NCBI GenBank assembly: GCA_001556125.1
Contig: LSIG01000076.1
Span: forward strand, 1-26,463
Origin: Rhizobiales bacterium CCH10-E5
GTDB lineage: Bacteria > Pseudomonadota > Alphaproteobacteria > Rhizobiales > Beijerinckiaceae
DNA: 26,463 nucleotides
Direction of reading: 5' to 3'
The position numbers were made by a program, and so were the translations under genes. Below the pieces are notes generated by a model. The model saw only the letters and a list, made by a program, of their open reading frames with translations, searched no databases and was not told the DNA's origin. Of this stretch, positions 17,269 through 25,969 are shown in pieces. Each line of letters starts with the position of its first letter. Positions within the stretch are counted from its first letter, which is position 1.

Positions 17269-18300
17269 ATGACGATCTCACGCCGCGCGGCGCTGGCTGC
17301 GCTCGCTTTCGGCACCGCGCTCGGCCTTTCGCCGCTGGCGGCCTTCGCGCAGAACGCCGAGAAGCCCAAGCTGACGCTCGGCGTCGGCGGCAAGCAGCTT
17401 CTGTATTATCTGCCGCTGACGGTCGCGGAGAAGAAGGGCTTCTTCAAGGAGCAGGGGCTCGACGTCGAGATCAACGATTTCGGCGGCGGCGCGAAGTCGC
17501 TCCAGGCCCTGGTCGGCGGCTCGGTCGACGTCGTCACCGGCGCCTATGAGCATACGATCCGGATGCAGGCGAAGGGCCAGGACATCCGCGCGGTCGTCGA
17601 GCTCGGGCGCTTCCCCGGCATCACCATCGCGGTGCGCAAGGACCTCGCCGACAAGGTCAAGTCGGCGGCCGATTTCAAGGGCCTCAAGATCGGCGTCACC
17701 GCGCCGGGATCCTCGACTGCGCTGACGGCGCAATACGCCATGATCAAGGCCGGGCTGAAGGCCAGCGACGCCCCGATCATCGGCGTCGGCGCCGGCGCCA
17801 GCGCGGTCGCCGCGATGAAGCAGAAGCAGGTCGACATCATCTCGCATCTCGACCCCGTAACCTCGAAGCTCGAGGCCGATGGCGATGTCGTCGCGCTGAT
17901 CGACACGCGCACCGAGGCCGGGACCAAGGCACTGTTCGGCGGGTCCAACCCGGCCGCCGTGCTCTATCTCAAGAACGATTTCGCCGAGAAGAACCCGGTC
18001 ACCACGCAGAAGCTGGTCAACGCCTTCGTCAAGTCGCTGAAATGGCTGGAGACCGCAAAGCCCGAGGATGTCGCCGACCTCGTTCCGGCCGAATATCACC
18101 TCGGTGACAAGCCTCTGTACCTCCGCGCGGTGAAGAACTCGCTCGAGAGCTATTCGCGCACCGGCATCTCCACGCCCGACGCGATGAAGAGCATGTATGA
18201 CGCGCTCAAGCTGCTCGATCCGGAGCTGGCCTCGTCGAATGTCGATCTGAGCAAGACCTTCATCGACAGCTTCGCCAAGAAGGCGTCCTCCGGAAGCTGA
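17269..18300 (+). CDS. ABC transporter substrate-binding protein, NitT/TauT (NMT1-like) family
   Basis: A 343-residue periplasmic protein. Its signal peptide carries a twin-arginine-like start (MTISRRAALAALAF) and an AFAQNA cleavage-type end near residue 27, so Tat or Sec export is possible. The mature protein has the NMT1/SsuA-type pattern LYYLPLTVAEKKGFFKEQGLDV, then FGGGAKSLQALVGGSVDVV. The ATG at 17269 is set by GGAGG at 17257-17261. It delivers an unknown small ligand (nitrate-, sulfonate-, taurine- or pyrimidine-like are family possibilities) to the ATPase/permease pair upstream. It is separated from them by 167 bp that contain a repeat and a candidate promoter. An open frame reaches back to 16270, but that part is out of frame with the permease. 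Confidence 0.92.
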   Translation: MTISRRAALAALAFGTALGLSPLAAFAQNAEKPKLTLGVGGKQLLYYLPLTVAEKKGFFKEQGLDVEINDFGGGAKSLQALVGGSVDVVTGAYEHTIRMQAKGQDIRAVVELGRFPGITIAVRKDLADKVKSAADFKGLKIGVTAPGSSTALTAQYAMIKAGLKASDAPIIGVGAGASAVAAMKQKQVDIISHLDPVTSKLEADGDVVALIDTRTEAGTKALFGGSNPAAVLYLKNDFAEKNPVTTQKLVNAFVKSLKWLETAKPEDVADLVPAEYHLGDKPLYLRAVKNSLESYSRTGISTPDAMKSMYDALKLLDPELASSNVDLSKTFIDSFAKKASSGS

Positions 18301-18310
18301 CCGGCCTTGA

Positions 18311-18383
18311 GGGCGGATGTGGCATTTTTGCCGGGTCCGCCCCAAAAGCGGGCGGCGCAAGCGGGATTCCCGCTCCCGCCGCC
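18311..18383. repeat. two inverted repeats after the binding-protein gene
   Basis: The first hairpin pairs GGGCGGA (18311-18317) with TCCGCCC (18336-18342). The second has an outer stem GGCGGCG (18351-18357) / CGCCGCC (18377-18383) and an inner AGCGGGA / TCCCGCT palindrome (18360-18374). Neither is followed by a T-run. They occupy most of the 137-bp gap before the kinase gene and may stall or end transcription from the importer genes. Confidence 0.55.
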
Positions 18384-18437
18384 TGCGGCGAATTTACACC
18401 CGCGACAAAACCGCCTTGGAGTTCCGACAAGGAAACT

Positions 18438-19538
18438 TTGGTACCAGCGCGCGTGAGCGATGATTTTCTGACCGGCGGCGGCGCGATGGGCGACGCCATC
18501 CGAGAGCATGATTGGACGAACACCCCGCTGGGCCCCTTGGCGGACTGGCCCACGGCGCTCAAGGTCACGGTCGGGCTGATGGTGAATTCCCGCTTCCCGA
18601 AATGCCTGTTCTGGGGGCCGGAACTGATCAGCCTCTACAATGACGGCTACCGCCCCATGCTCGGTACCAAGCCCGAGGCGCTCGGGCGGCCCGTCGGGGA
18701 GGTCTGGCCGGAAGTCTGGGACGAGCTGCGGCCGGTCGCGGAAAAGGCGATGGCCGGCGAGGCGAGCTATTTCGAGGACATGCCTCTGGTGCTGGAGCGT
18801 TTCGGCCGGCCGGAGCAGACCTGGTTCACCTTCTGCTACAGCCCCGTCCGGGACGAGACCGGCGCCGTCGTCGGCGTCATCGACACCGTCATCGAGACCA
18901 CCGGCAAGGTGAAGGCGGAGCGCGATGCGCGGCTGCTCAATGCCGAGCTGGCGCATCGCATGAAGAATGTGATGGCGATGGTGTCGGCCGTCGCCAGCCA
19001 GACCTTCCGCTCGGCGCCGACGCTCCAGGCGGCGCAGGCGACCTTCAGCGAGCGGATCGCGACGCTCGGCCAGGCGCATGACATCCTGACCCAGTCGAGC
19101 TGGAGCGGGGCGCCGATCGGCGAGGTCATCCGCAGCGCGCTGGCGCCGCATGGGGTCGCCGAAGGCCGTCTCGTGGTTTCCGGCCCTGCGATCGAACTCG
19201 CGGCCGATCACGCCCTCACGCTGGCGCTCGCCATCAACGAGCTCATCACCAACGCGGTCAAATACGGCGCGCTGTCGGTCGAGGGCGGCCGCGTCGCGCT
19301 GAGCTGGCAGGCGGGGCTTCGCGGCAGCGCCGAACCCTTCCGGCTCGAATGGGTCGAGCATGGCGGCCCGCGGGTGAAGGCCCCCAGCCGCGCCGGCTTC
19401 GGCTCGCGGCTGATCGAGCGTGTCGCGGCGCAGAAATTCGGCGGGGAGGCGACCCTCGATTATGCGCCCGAGGGCTTCCGCTACCGTCTGGCGACGACCA
19501 TGGATAAGCTCCTGCCGCGCGAAAATCCGTCCACCTGA
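18438..19538 (+). CDS. PAS-containing HWE-family sensor histidine kinase
   Basis: A 366-residue soluble sensor kinase. Residues about 25-160 form a PAS-like sensor (LGPLADWPTALK, FWGPELISLYNDGYRPMLG, TFCYSPVRDETG). The dimerization/phosphoacceptor helix reads ELAHRMKNVMAMV, with the likely phosphorylated His173. The ATPase domain has the N-box LALAINELITNAVKYGALS (Asn267, Asn272) and the HWE-family WVEHGG (305-310). HWE kinases phosphorylate response regulators and in alphaproteobacteria often feed the general stress pathway. No cognate regulator lies beside it. The start is uncertain: TTG at 18438 has AAGGA four bases upstream, while GTG at 18453 (beginning SDDFLTGGG) lacks a ribosome site. 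No membrane segment is seen. Confidence 0.88.
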   Translation: MVPARVSDDFLTGGGAMGDAIREHDWTNTPLGPLADWPTALKVTVGLMVNSRFPKCLFWGPELISLYNDGYRPMLGTKPEALGRPVGEVWPEVWDELRPVAEKAMAGEASYFEDMPLVLERFGRPEQTWFTFCYSPVRDETGAVVGVIDTVIETTGKVKAERDARLLNAELAHRMKNVMAMVSAVASQTFRSAPTLQAAQATFSERIATLGQAHDILTQSSWSGAPIGEVIRSALAPHGVAEGRLVVSGPAIELAADHALTLALAINELITNAVKYGALSVEGGRVALSWQAGLRGSAEPFRLEWVEHGGPRVKAPSRAGFGSRLIERVAAQKFGGEATLDYAPEGFRYRLATTMDKLLPRENPST

Positions 19539-19619
19539 CGCCGTGCGGTGCGGTCTGCCGCTCTGGACTCCTTCACTCCTCGGCGCGACACTGTGACCCC
19601 TGACGCTGGGAGAGATGGC

Positions 19620-20027
19620 ATGGCCGACGACAGTGCGACCAAGGCCCTGATCCGCGAGGCCTATGCCGCGCGCCACCGCGGCGATCTCGACGCGCTGATG
19701 GGCTTCTTCCACCCGCAATGCCGCTATCGGCTCGTCGGCGGTCCCGCCGTCGCCGAGGCCTTCCGGCAGCCTGACGGTCTCGAGGCCGTGCGCGAGCAGA
19801 TGGCCGGGCTGATCGCGGCTTACGTCTTCAGCAACGTCGAGGAACTCGGCCTCACGGTCGATGGCGACCGGGCGATCCTGCACTGGCGGGCCGATGTCGC
19901 CTGCAAGCCGAGCGGCCGCAGCGGGCATTTCGAGATCGTCGACATCTTCAGGATCGTGGACGGCAAGGTCGCCAGCGTCACGCAGTTCACGGATACCGCC
20001 GGCATCGCGCGGCTGAGCGCGGCCTGA
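19620..20027 (+). CDS. SnoaL/NTF2-like fold protein
   Basis: A 135-residue protein with the NTF2/SnoaL pattern. It has an N-terminal helix (ATKALIREAYAARHRGDLDALMGFFHPQCRYRL), a loop, and then strands with HWRADVACKPSGRSGHFEIVDIFRIVDGKVASVTQFTD. The EIVDIFRIVDGKV block is typical of polyketide-cyclase-like or ketosteroid-isomerase-like domains, but catalytic residues are not clear enough to name a reaction. The ATG at 19620 has GGGAGAG just upstream; a longer in-frame start at 19548 has no ribosome site. It follows the kinase gene by 81 bp in the same direction. It could be a ligand-binding protein or an enzyme of unknown substrate. Confidence 0.78.
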   Translation: MADDSATKALIREAYAARHRGDLDALMGFFHPQCRYRLVGGPAVAEAFRQPDGLEAVREQMAGLIAAYVFSNVEELGLTVDGDRAILHWRADVACKPSGRSGHFEIVDIFRIVDGKVASVTQFTDTAGIARLSAA

Positions 20028-20060
20028 GCTTTGGTGATGGCGGCCATGACGGCTTTCGAT

Positions 20061-20090
20061 TTGCCGTCTGGCCGGGCGAGCGGCTAGAGC
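20061..20090 (+). promoter_or_regulatory. candidate pdxY promoter
   Basis: TTGCCG (20061-20066) and TAGAGC (20085-20090) are spaced by 18 nt, ending 30 bp before the pdxY start. The TTG/TAGAG pairing resembles the candidate tetR promoter. The match is moderate. Confidence 0.4.
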
Positions 20091-20119
20091 TTGCGCCCCA
20101 AGACACCGCCGGGACGCCC

Positions 20120-20968
20120 ATGAACATCCTCTCGATCCAGTCGCATGTCGCCTATGGCCATGTCGGCAACGCCTCCGCCGTCTTCCCCATGCAGCGCCTG
20201 GGCGTCGAGGTCTGGCCGATCCATACCGTGCAGTTCTCCAACCACACCGGCTACGGCGCCTGGAAAGGCCGTGTCTTCGACGGCGGCATGATCGACGAGG
20301 TGATGGAGGGCATCGCCGAGCGCGGCGTGCTGCCGAACTGCTCGGGTGTGCTCTCGGGCTATATGGGCTCGGCCGATATCGGCCATGCGATCCTGTCCGC
20401 CGTGGAGCGCGTCCGCGCCTCGAACCCCAAGGCGGTCTATTGCTGCGACCCCGTGATGGGCGATGTCGGCCGCGGCGTCTTCGTGCGGCCCGGCATCCCC
20501 GAGTTCATGCGCGAGCAGGCGGTGCCGGCAGCCGACATCGTCACGCCCAACCAGTTCGAGCTCGAATTGCTGACCGATATCGAGATCCGCACGATCGCGG
20601 ATGCGCACCGTGCGGTCGAGGCGCTGCGCGATGCCGGGCCGAAGGTCGTGCTCGTGACCTCGCTCGTCACCGACGAAACACCCGACGATTCGATCGACCT
20701 GATGGCCGCCGACGCGAAGGGCGCCTTCCGCGTCCGCACGCCCAAGCTCGATGTCAGCGTCAACGGGGCGGGAGATGCGATCGCGGCGCTGTTCTTCGTG
20801 CATTATCTGCGCGAGGAGTCCGCCGCCGCCGCGCTGGCCAAGGCCGCGGCCTCGATCTATGGCCTGCTCAAGCGCACCAGGGAGGCAGGCTCCCGCGAGA
20901 TCCTGACGGTGGCGGCGCAGGACGAGTTCGTGACGCCATCGCACCAGTTCGTGCCCGAGACGCTCTGA
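20120..20968 (+). CDS. pdxY: pyridoxal kinase PdxY
   Basis: The 282-residue ribokinase-fold enzyme phosphorylates pyridoxal to PLP in vitamin B6 salvage. The start [28 protein letters not shown] is diagnostic for PdxY/Pdx[13 protein letters not shown], the lid-region CCDPVMGD near 108-115, the [11 protein letters not shown] motif near 142, and the anion hole NGAGDA with catalytic Asp219 are all present. Length and motif order are standard. It is the first gene of a run of five closely spaced genes on the plus strand, and a candidate promoter lies just upstream. The next gene begins 5 bp after its stop. Confidence 0.95.
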   Translation: MNILSIQSHVAYGHVGNASAVFPMQRLGVEVWPIHTVQFSNHTGYGAWKGRVFDGGMIDEVMEGIAERGVLPNCSGVLSGYMGSADIGHAILSAVERVRASNPKAVYCCDPVMGDVGRGVFVRPGIPEFMREQAVPAADIVTPNQFELELLTDIEIRTIADAHRAVEALRDAGPKVVLVTSLVTDETPDDSIDLMAADAKGAFRVRTPKLDVSVNGAGDAIAALFFVHYLREESAAAALAKAAASIYGLLKRTREAGSREILTVAAQDEFVTPSHQFVPETL

Positions 20969-20973
20969 GCCGC

Positions 20974-22089
20974 ATGAAACTGCGCGTCGGCACCTTCAAC
21001 GTCGAGAACCTGCTGACGCGCCATCGCTTCTCCTCGGGCGAGCGCAGCGACACCGCGCCCGCCATGTCGCTGTTCCATTTCCCCCGTGTTGACGAGCGCG
21101 ACGCGGTCGAGCGTTCGCTGGCGGTCGCGCTGGAGGACGACAAGCGCCAGATGACGGCTCTGGCCCTGGCGGAGGCGAAGGCCGATCTCTGGATGCTGCA
21201 GGAGGTCGACTCGCTGGCGAGCCTGCAGGCCTTCTTCGCCAATTACGTCCACCGCATCGCCGATCACCGCTACGGCCATTTCACGCTGCTCGACGGCAAT
21301 GACCGCCGCAACATCGATATCGGCTTCGCGGCCCGGCGCGATCTGCTGGCGCCGCAGCGGGTGAGCGTGCGCTCGCACAAGGATCTCAGTTTCGCGGCGG
21401 CCGGCGTGCATGATCGCGATCTCGCCGCGCTCGGGATCGGCCCCGACGGCAAGGTCTTCGCGCGCGACTGCCTGCAGGTGGAGCTCGACTTCGGCGACCG
21501 AAGCCTCTCCCTCTTCGGCTGCCACTTCAAATCGATGAACAATGGCCGCGACGACGGCCGGGTGGCGACACTGCCGGTGCGGCGGGCCGAAGCCCGGGCC
21601 GTGAAGGGCCTGATCAAGCAGCGCTTCGGCGAGGGCTGGCGCGAGGCGAACTGGATCGTGCTCGGCGATCTCAACGCCTACCGCTTCGGGCTCGGGCCGC
21701 TGGCCGACATCGTCGACGAGGGCGAGAGCGGCATCGAGCCGCTGCTGGACAATTTTGCCATCGATCCGATGGAGACGCTGCCGGCGCATGAACGCTGGAC
21801 GCATTTCCGCCGCTACTGGTCGGAGGCGCGCGAGCAGCTGGTCGAGACGCATATGCCGCTCGACCATATCCTGCTCTCGCCGGCGCTGGCTTCGGCCAAT
21901 CCGCATCCGGCGCTGCAGATGATCCGGCGCGGTCTGCCCTATCGCGTGCCGCTCGATCCGCGTGAACCCGACCGCTCGATGGCGCGGCTGGCGACCTCGG
22001 CCGACCGCTATCCGCGCGTCGGCTGGGACCGGCCCAAGGCCTCCGACCACTGCCCGCTGACGATCGACCTGACCCTTCCGAGGACCTGA
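20974..22089 (+). CDS. endonuclease/exonuclease/phosphatase family protein
   Basis: A 371-residue protein of the EEP (DNase I/exonuclease III) fold. The expected sites are visible: GTFNVENLL (Asn9), LQEVDS (metal ligand Glu77), RNIDIGFAARRD, GDLNAY (Asp232, Asn234) and the C-terminal SDHCPLTIDL (Asp358, His359). All catalytic positions look intact, so a metal-dependent phosphodiesterase or phosphatase activity is likely. The substrate (nucleic acid, lipid or small molecule) is not evident, and no signal peptide is seen. It lies 5 bp after pdxY and 5 bp before the PhzF-like gene, with only weak ribosome sites, consistent with a single polycistronic message. Confidence 0.9.
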   Translation: MKLRVGTFNVENLLTRHRFSSGERSDTAPAMSLFHFPRVDERDAVERSLAVALEDDKRQMTALALAEAKADLWMLQEVDSLASLQAFFANYVHRIADHRYGHFTLLDGNDRRNIDIGFAARRDLLAPQRVSVRSHKDLSFAAAGVHDRDLAALGIGPDGKVFARDCLQVELDFGDRSLSLFGCHFKSMNNGRDDGRVATLPVRRAEARAVKGLIKQRFGEGWREANWIVLGDLNAYRFGLGPLADIVDEGESGIEPLLDNFAIDPMETLPAHERWTHFRRYWSEAREQLVETHMPLDHILLSPALASANPHPALQMIRRGLPYRVPLDPREPDRSMARLATSADRYPRVGWDRPKASDHCPLTIDLTLPRT

Positions 22090-22094
22090 CAGCC

Positions 22095-22997
22095 ATGGCC
22101 CGCCGCTTCGTCACGCTCGACGTCTTCACCGCCACGCCCCAGGCCGGCAATCCTCTGGCGGTGGTGCTCGACGCGGACGGGCTCGACACGGCGGCGATGC
22201 AGGCGATCGCGCGCGAGTTCAACCTGTCGGAGACGGTGTTCGTTCAGCCGCCGGCCGAGGCCGGCCACCGCGCGGCGTTGCGCATCTTCACGCCCGGCCG
22301 CGAACTGCCCTTCGCCGGGCACCCGACCGTCGGCACCGCGGTTCTGCTCGCTCTGCGCGACCGGGCCGAGGGGCGCGGCGCCGACATCCTGGTGCTGGAG
22401 GAGACGATCGGCCGCGTGCCCTGCGCGGTCGCCGTCTCCGGCGAGCGGACGGGGCAGGCGACCTTCACCCTGCCGCGTCTGCCGCAGGAGGGCGAGGCCG
22501 CGCCCGCCGCCGCCGAGATCGCCGCGGTGCTCGGGCTCGAGCCCGGCCGCATCGGCCTTCCCGGCCACCGCCCGGCTGTGTTCTCGGCCGGCGTGCCCTT
22601 CACCATGGTGCCGGTGGCCGATCTCTCCACGATCGGCGCGATCGCGCTCGATCTCGGCCGTTGGGATGCCGTGATGACGCCGGCTGCCCATCCCAATGCC
22701 TTTGTCTATTGCCGCGAGACGGTCGAGGCCGGGCATCACTATCACGCCCGCATGTTCTGGCCTGGGGCGGGCATCGTCGAGGATCCGGCGACGGGTGGGG
22801 CCTCGGCGGCCTTCGCCGGGGCGATCATGGCCTTCGACAAGCCCGGCGATGGCGAGCACCGCTTCGTCATCGAGCAGGGCTATGAGATGGGCCGGCCCTC
22901 GCAGATCACCCTGGAGCTGACGGTGGCGCAGGGCGCGCTGGTTTCGGCGCGGATCGGCGGATCTGCCGTCGTCATCAGCGAGGGCGTGCTGCTGTGA
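22095..22997 (+). CDS. PhzF family isomerase-like protein
   Basis: A 300-residue PhzF-fold protein (two diaminopimelate-epimerase-like halves). The N-terminal pattern DVFTATPQAGNPLAVVLDADGL is followed by NLSETVFV, whose Glu46 is the expected catalytic acid. FTPGRELPFAGHPTVGTA and EDPATGGASAAFAG are also conserved blocks. PhzF proteins isomerize or epimerize small cyclic acids; only phenazine-cluster members have the classic role. No phenazine genes are nearby, so this is probably a housekeeping paralogue of unknown substrate. The stop TGA overlaps the GTG start of the NUDIX-like gene (22994-22997). Confidence 0.93.
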   Translation: MARRFVTLDVFTATPQAGNPLAVVLDADGLDTAAMQAIAREFNLSETVFVQPPAEAGHRAALRIFTPGRELPFAGHPTVGTAVLLALRDRAEGRGADILVLEETIGRVPCAVAVSGERTGQATFTLPRLPQEGEAAPAAAEIAAVLGLEPGRIGLPGHRPAVFSAGVPFTMVPVADLSTIGAIALDLGRWDAVMTPAAHPNAFVYCRETVEAGHHYHARMFWPGAGIVEDPATGGASAAFAGAIMAFDKPGDGEHRFVIEQGYEMGRPSQITLELTVAQGALVSARIGGSAVVISEGVLL

Positions 22998-23746
22998 CGG
23001 GTGCGTCGAGCCTGGAGAGCAACGACATCGAGCGTTTCGCGGACGGGCACATCGCCCGTGTCGACAGCGTCGATGCGCGGATCGCGCCCTATGACTGGGC
23101 TTTCGCCCGCGAGAACGTGGACGAGATCGCGGCGCATTGGGCGAAGATCAGCGCCGGGAAGCCCGCGATGTTCAACGGGCGCATCCTGCTCCAGCATCGT
23201 GCGGCGATCACCGATGGCGTGTTCCAGGCCCGCTATTTCGAGACCGACTACGCCGCCTTCATGACCTGGCGCGACGCCGGCCATCCCGGCCCGGCGCTGC
23301 GCAACGGCTTCGCCATGGGCGCTTTGCGGGCCCGCGACGGGGCCTTCCTCTGCGGGCGGATGAGCAACCACACCGCCAATGGCGGCATGGTCTATTTCGC
23401 CGCCGGCACGCCCGACCGCAGCGATGTCCGCGACGACGGCACGGTCGATCTCGCCGGCAGCGTGCTGCGCGAACTCGCCGAGGAAACCGGCCTGGCCGCG
23501 AGCGATGTCGTGGTCGGGGAGGGCTGGCATACGGTGTTCACGCCCGGCCGCGTCGCCTTCATGCGCCCCCTGACCATCGATCTTCCCGCCGAGGAGGCGC
23601 GCGCGCTGATGCTGTCGCGGATGGCCGGTCTCGCCGAGCAGGAACTCGACGACATCGTGATCCTGCGCAGCCCGGCCGATTGCGACCGGCACCGCATGGC
23701 GGTCTTCATGAAGCCCTATCTCAGCCATATCTTCGCGCGGCAGTGA
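22994..23746 (+). CDS. NUDIX-like hydrolase with a divergent Nudix box
   Basis: A 250-residue protein. An N-terminal domain (about 1-105) with DWAFARENVDEIAAHW and FNGRILLQHRA precedes a Nudix-like core. The second half of the Nudix box, RELAEETGL (159-167), is intact. The upstream Gly and Glu of GX5EX7REUXEEXGU fall on Val145 and Val151, so the first half is degenerate. Such proteins cleave nucleoside diphosphate derivatives; activity and substrate are open here. The GTG start at 22994 overlaps the PhzF-like stop (GTGA), and its own stop overlaps a GTG that could start the peptidase gene, so it is tightly embedded in the operon. Confidence 0.85.
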   Translation: MTGASSLESNDIERFADGHIARVDSVDARIAPYDWAFARENVDEIAAHWAKISAGKPAMFNGRILLQHRAAITDGVFQARYFETDYAAFMTWRDAGHPGPALRNGFAMGALRARDGAFLCGRMSNHTANGGMVYFAAGTPDRSDVRDDGTVDLAGSVLRELAEETGLAASDVVVGEGWHTVFTPGRVAFMRPLTIDLPAEEARALMLSRMAGLAEQELDDIVILRSPADCDRHRMAVFMKPYLSHIFARQ

Positions 23747-23790
23747 TCGGCCTTTCGATCCCTCCGCCGCCGCCAGCCGAAAGCCCCGCC

Positions 23791-25878
23791 ATGACCGCGT
23801 CCGAAGCCCTCGCTCCCGAAGTCCTGCCATTGCCGGCCGACAATCCCTTCGCGGCGCGCTGGGACACGCCCTTCGGCCTGCCGCCTTTCGCGGCGATCAG
23901 GCCGGAGCATATCCAGCCGGCCTTCGAGGCGGCGCTGGCGAAGCATAAGGAGGAGATCGCCGCGATCGTGGCCGATCCGGCGGTGCCGGATTTCGCCAAC
24001 ACGATCGAGGCGCTGGAGCGCGCCGGCCGCGCGCTCTCGCGCGTCGGCGGCGTGTTCTACAACCTCGCCGGGGCCGACACGAACGAGGCGCTGCAGGCGA
24101 TCGAGCGGGCGCTTTCGCCGCTGACCTCGCGCCACTGGTCGGCGATCATGATGGATGAAGGCCTGTTCGCGCGGGTCGATGCGGTCTTCGCCAAGCGCGA
24201 CGCGCTCGGGCTCGATCCCGAGCAGGCGCGGCTGCTGGAGCGGACGCATCGCGGCTTCATCCGCTCGGGCGCGCAGCTCGGCGCGGAGGACAAGGCGCGG
24301 CTGGCGGCGATCAATGAGCGTCTGGCGGGGCTCGGCACCCAGTTCAGCCAGAACGTGCTGAAGGACGAATCCTCCTACGCGCTGATGATCGAGGACGAGG
24401 CGGGGCTCGACGGGCTGCCGCCTTTCCTGCTCGCCGCGATGGCGCGTGCCGCGGCCGACCGCGGCCATCCAGGACAGCATGCGGTGACGCTGTCGCGCTC
24501 GGTGATCGAGCCCTTCCTGACCTTCTCGACGCGCCGCGACCTGCGGGAGGAGGCCTTCGCCGCCTGGGGCAAGCGCGGCGAGAACGGCAATGACAGCGAC
24601 AACCGCCTGATCGTCGCCGAGATGGTCAAGCTGCGCGCGGAGAAGGCCAAGCTCCTCGGCTATGCGACCTTCGCGCATTTCAAGCTCGACGACACCATGG
24701 CGAAGACGCCGGAGAATGTCCGCGAGCTGCTCGAACTCGTCTGGGGCCCGGCCAAGGCGCGGGCGGCCGAGGAGGCGGCCGATCTCGCCGCGCTGGCGCA
24801 GGCCGAGGGCGAGAACGGCCCGATCCGCCCCTCCGACTGGCGCCACTATGCCGAGAAGGTGCGCCAGAAGACCTATGCGCTCGATGAGGCCGTGCTGAAG
24901 CCCTATCTCCAGCTCGACCGGATCATCGCCGCTGCCTTCGACGTCGCCGGCCGGCTGTTCGGCCTGTCCTTTGCGGCGCGGACTGACCTCTCGGGCTATC
25001 ACCCGGATGTCCGCATCTGGGAGGTGACGGAGGCCGCGACCGGTCGGCATATCGGCCTGTTCATCGGCGACTATTTCGCCCGCGCCTCGAAGCGCTCGGG
25101 CGCCTGGATGAGCGCCTTCCGCGGCCAGCGCAAGCTCGGTGGCGAGGTCCGCCCGATCATCGTCAATGTCTGCAATTTCGCCAAGCCGGCGGAAGGCAAG
25201 CCGGCGCTGCTCTCGATCGACGATGCGCGCACGCTCTTCCACGAATTCGGCCATGCGCTGCACGGGCTGCTGTCGGACGTGACCTATGGCTCGCTCGCGG
25301 GCACCGCGGTCTCGCGCGATTTCGTGGAGCTGCCCTCGCAGCTCTACGAGCACTGGTTCCTGACGAAGGAGGTGATGCAGCGCTATTGCCTGCATGCCGA
25401 AACGGCTGAGCCGATTCCCGAGGCGCTGATCGAGACGATCAAGCGGGCCCAGACCTTCAACCAGGGCTGCGCCACGGTGGAATACACCTCTTCGGCGCTG
25501 GTCGACCTCGCTTTCCATTCGCTGGAGGAGCCCGGCGAGATCGATGCGCTGGCCTTCGAGAAGGCCGAGCTTGCGCGGCTCGGCATGCCCGAGGGCATGG
25601 TGATGCGCCACCGCACGCCGCATTTCACCCATGTCTTCTCGGGCGACGGCTATTCGGCGGGCTATTATAGCTATCTCTGGTCGGAGGTGATGGACGCCGA
25701 CGCCTTCAACGCCTTCCTCGAGACGGGCGACGTGTTTGCGCCGGAGCTGGCCGGCAAGCTGAAGCGCTACATCTATTCCGCCGGCGACACCCGCGACGCT
25801 GCGGAGGCCTACAGGCTGTTCCGCGGTCGGCTGCCGACGCCGGACGCGCTGCTGGAGAAGCGGGGCTTGGCGGCGTAG
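23791..25878 (+). CDS. M3 family zinc metallopeptidase (oligopeptidase A/Dcp-like)
   Basis: The 695-residue cytoplasmic oligopeptidase has the thermolysin-type zinc motif HEFGH (484-488, within LFHEFGHALHGLLS). The third ligand Glu513 lies in RDFVELPSQLYEHW. The large helical N-terminal part (NPFAARWDTPFGLPPFAAIRPEH start) and the HFTHVFSGDGYSAGYYSYLWSEV block near residue 611 are typical of peptidyl-dipeptidase Dcp and oligopeptidase A. It degrades short peptides in protein turnover. The ATG at 23791 is preferred; a GTG at 23743, overlapping the NUDIX-like stop, would add 16 residues (VIGLSIPPPPPAESPA) and cannot be excluded. The start has only a weak ribosome site. A palindromic repeat follows the stop by 8 bp. 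Confidence 0.94.
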   Translation: MTASEALAPEVLPLPADNPFAARWDTPFGLPPFAAIRPEHIQPAFEAALAKHKEEIAAIVADPAVPDFANTIEALERAGRALSRVGGVFYNLAGADTNEALQAIERALSPLTSRHWSAIMMDEGLFARVDAVFAKRDALGLDPEQARLLERTHRGFIRSGAQLGAEDKARLAAINERLAGLGTQFSQNVLKDESSYALMIEDEAGLDGLPPFLLAAMARAAADRGHPGQHAVTLSRSVIEPFLTFSTRRDLREEAFAAWGKRGENGNDSDNRLIVAEMVKLRAEKAKLLGYATFAHFKLDDTMAKTPENVRELLELVWGPAKARAAEEAADLAALAQAEGENGPIRPSDWRHYAEKVRQKTYALDEAVLKPYLQLDRIIAAAFDVAGRLFGLSFAARTDLSGYHPDVRIWEVTEAATGRHIGLFIGDYFARASKRSGAWMSAFRGQRKLGGEVRPIIVNVCNFAKPAEGKPALLSIDDARTLFHEFGHALHGLLSDVTYGSLAGTAVSRDFVELPSQLYEHWFLTKEVMQRYCLHAETAEPIPEALIETIKRAQTFNQGCATVEYTSSALVDLAFHSLEEPGEIDALAFEKAELARLGMPEGMVMRHRTPHFTHVFSGDGYSAGYYSYLWSEVMDADAFNAFLETGDVFAPELAGKLKRYIYSAGDTRDAAEAYRLFRGRLPTPDALLEKRGLAA

Positions 25879-25886
25879 CCGCTGGC

Positions 25887-25960
25887 GTCATTCCCGGGCG
25901 CAGCGAAGCGGAGACCCGGGAATCTCTGGCCGGAGATGCTCGGGTCGAGCCCGAGCATGA
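25887..25960. repeat. dispersed palindromic repeat, copy C
   Basis: GTCATTCCCGGG starts a hairpin that closes at CCCGGGAAT (25890-25923). A second hairpin follows, ATGCTCGGG / CCCGAGCAT (25936-25958). It fills the short gap between the M3 peptidase stop and the convergent lipoprotein gene. Compared with copies A and B, the order of the ATGCTCGGG-type and the other hairpin is reversed, as expected if the element is in the opposite orientation. Confidence 0.8.
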
Positions 25961-25969
25961 TGGTGCATC

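Noticed and set aside
22095..22997. Phenazine biosynthesis gene cluster
   Set aside because: A single PhzF-like gene without any other phz gene nearby is common and does not indicate phenazine production.
25936..25969. Peptide of the MLGLDPSISG type read from the repeat
   Set aside because: This sequence is produced by translating the palindromic repeat (TGCTCGGG region). It recurs wherever the repeat does and is a well-known false ORF type in this group.
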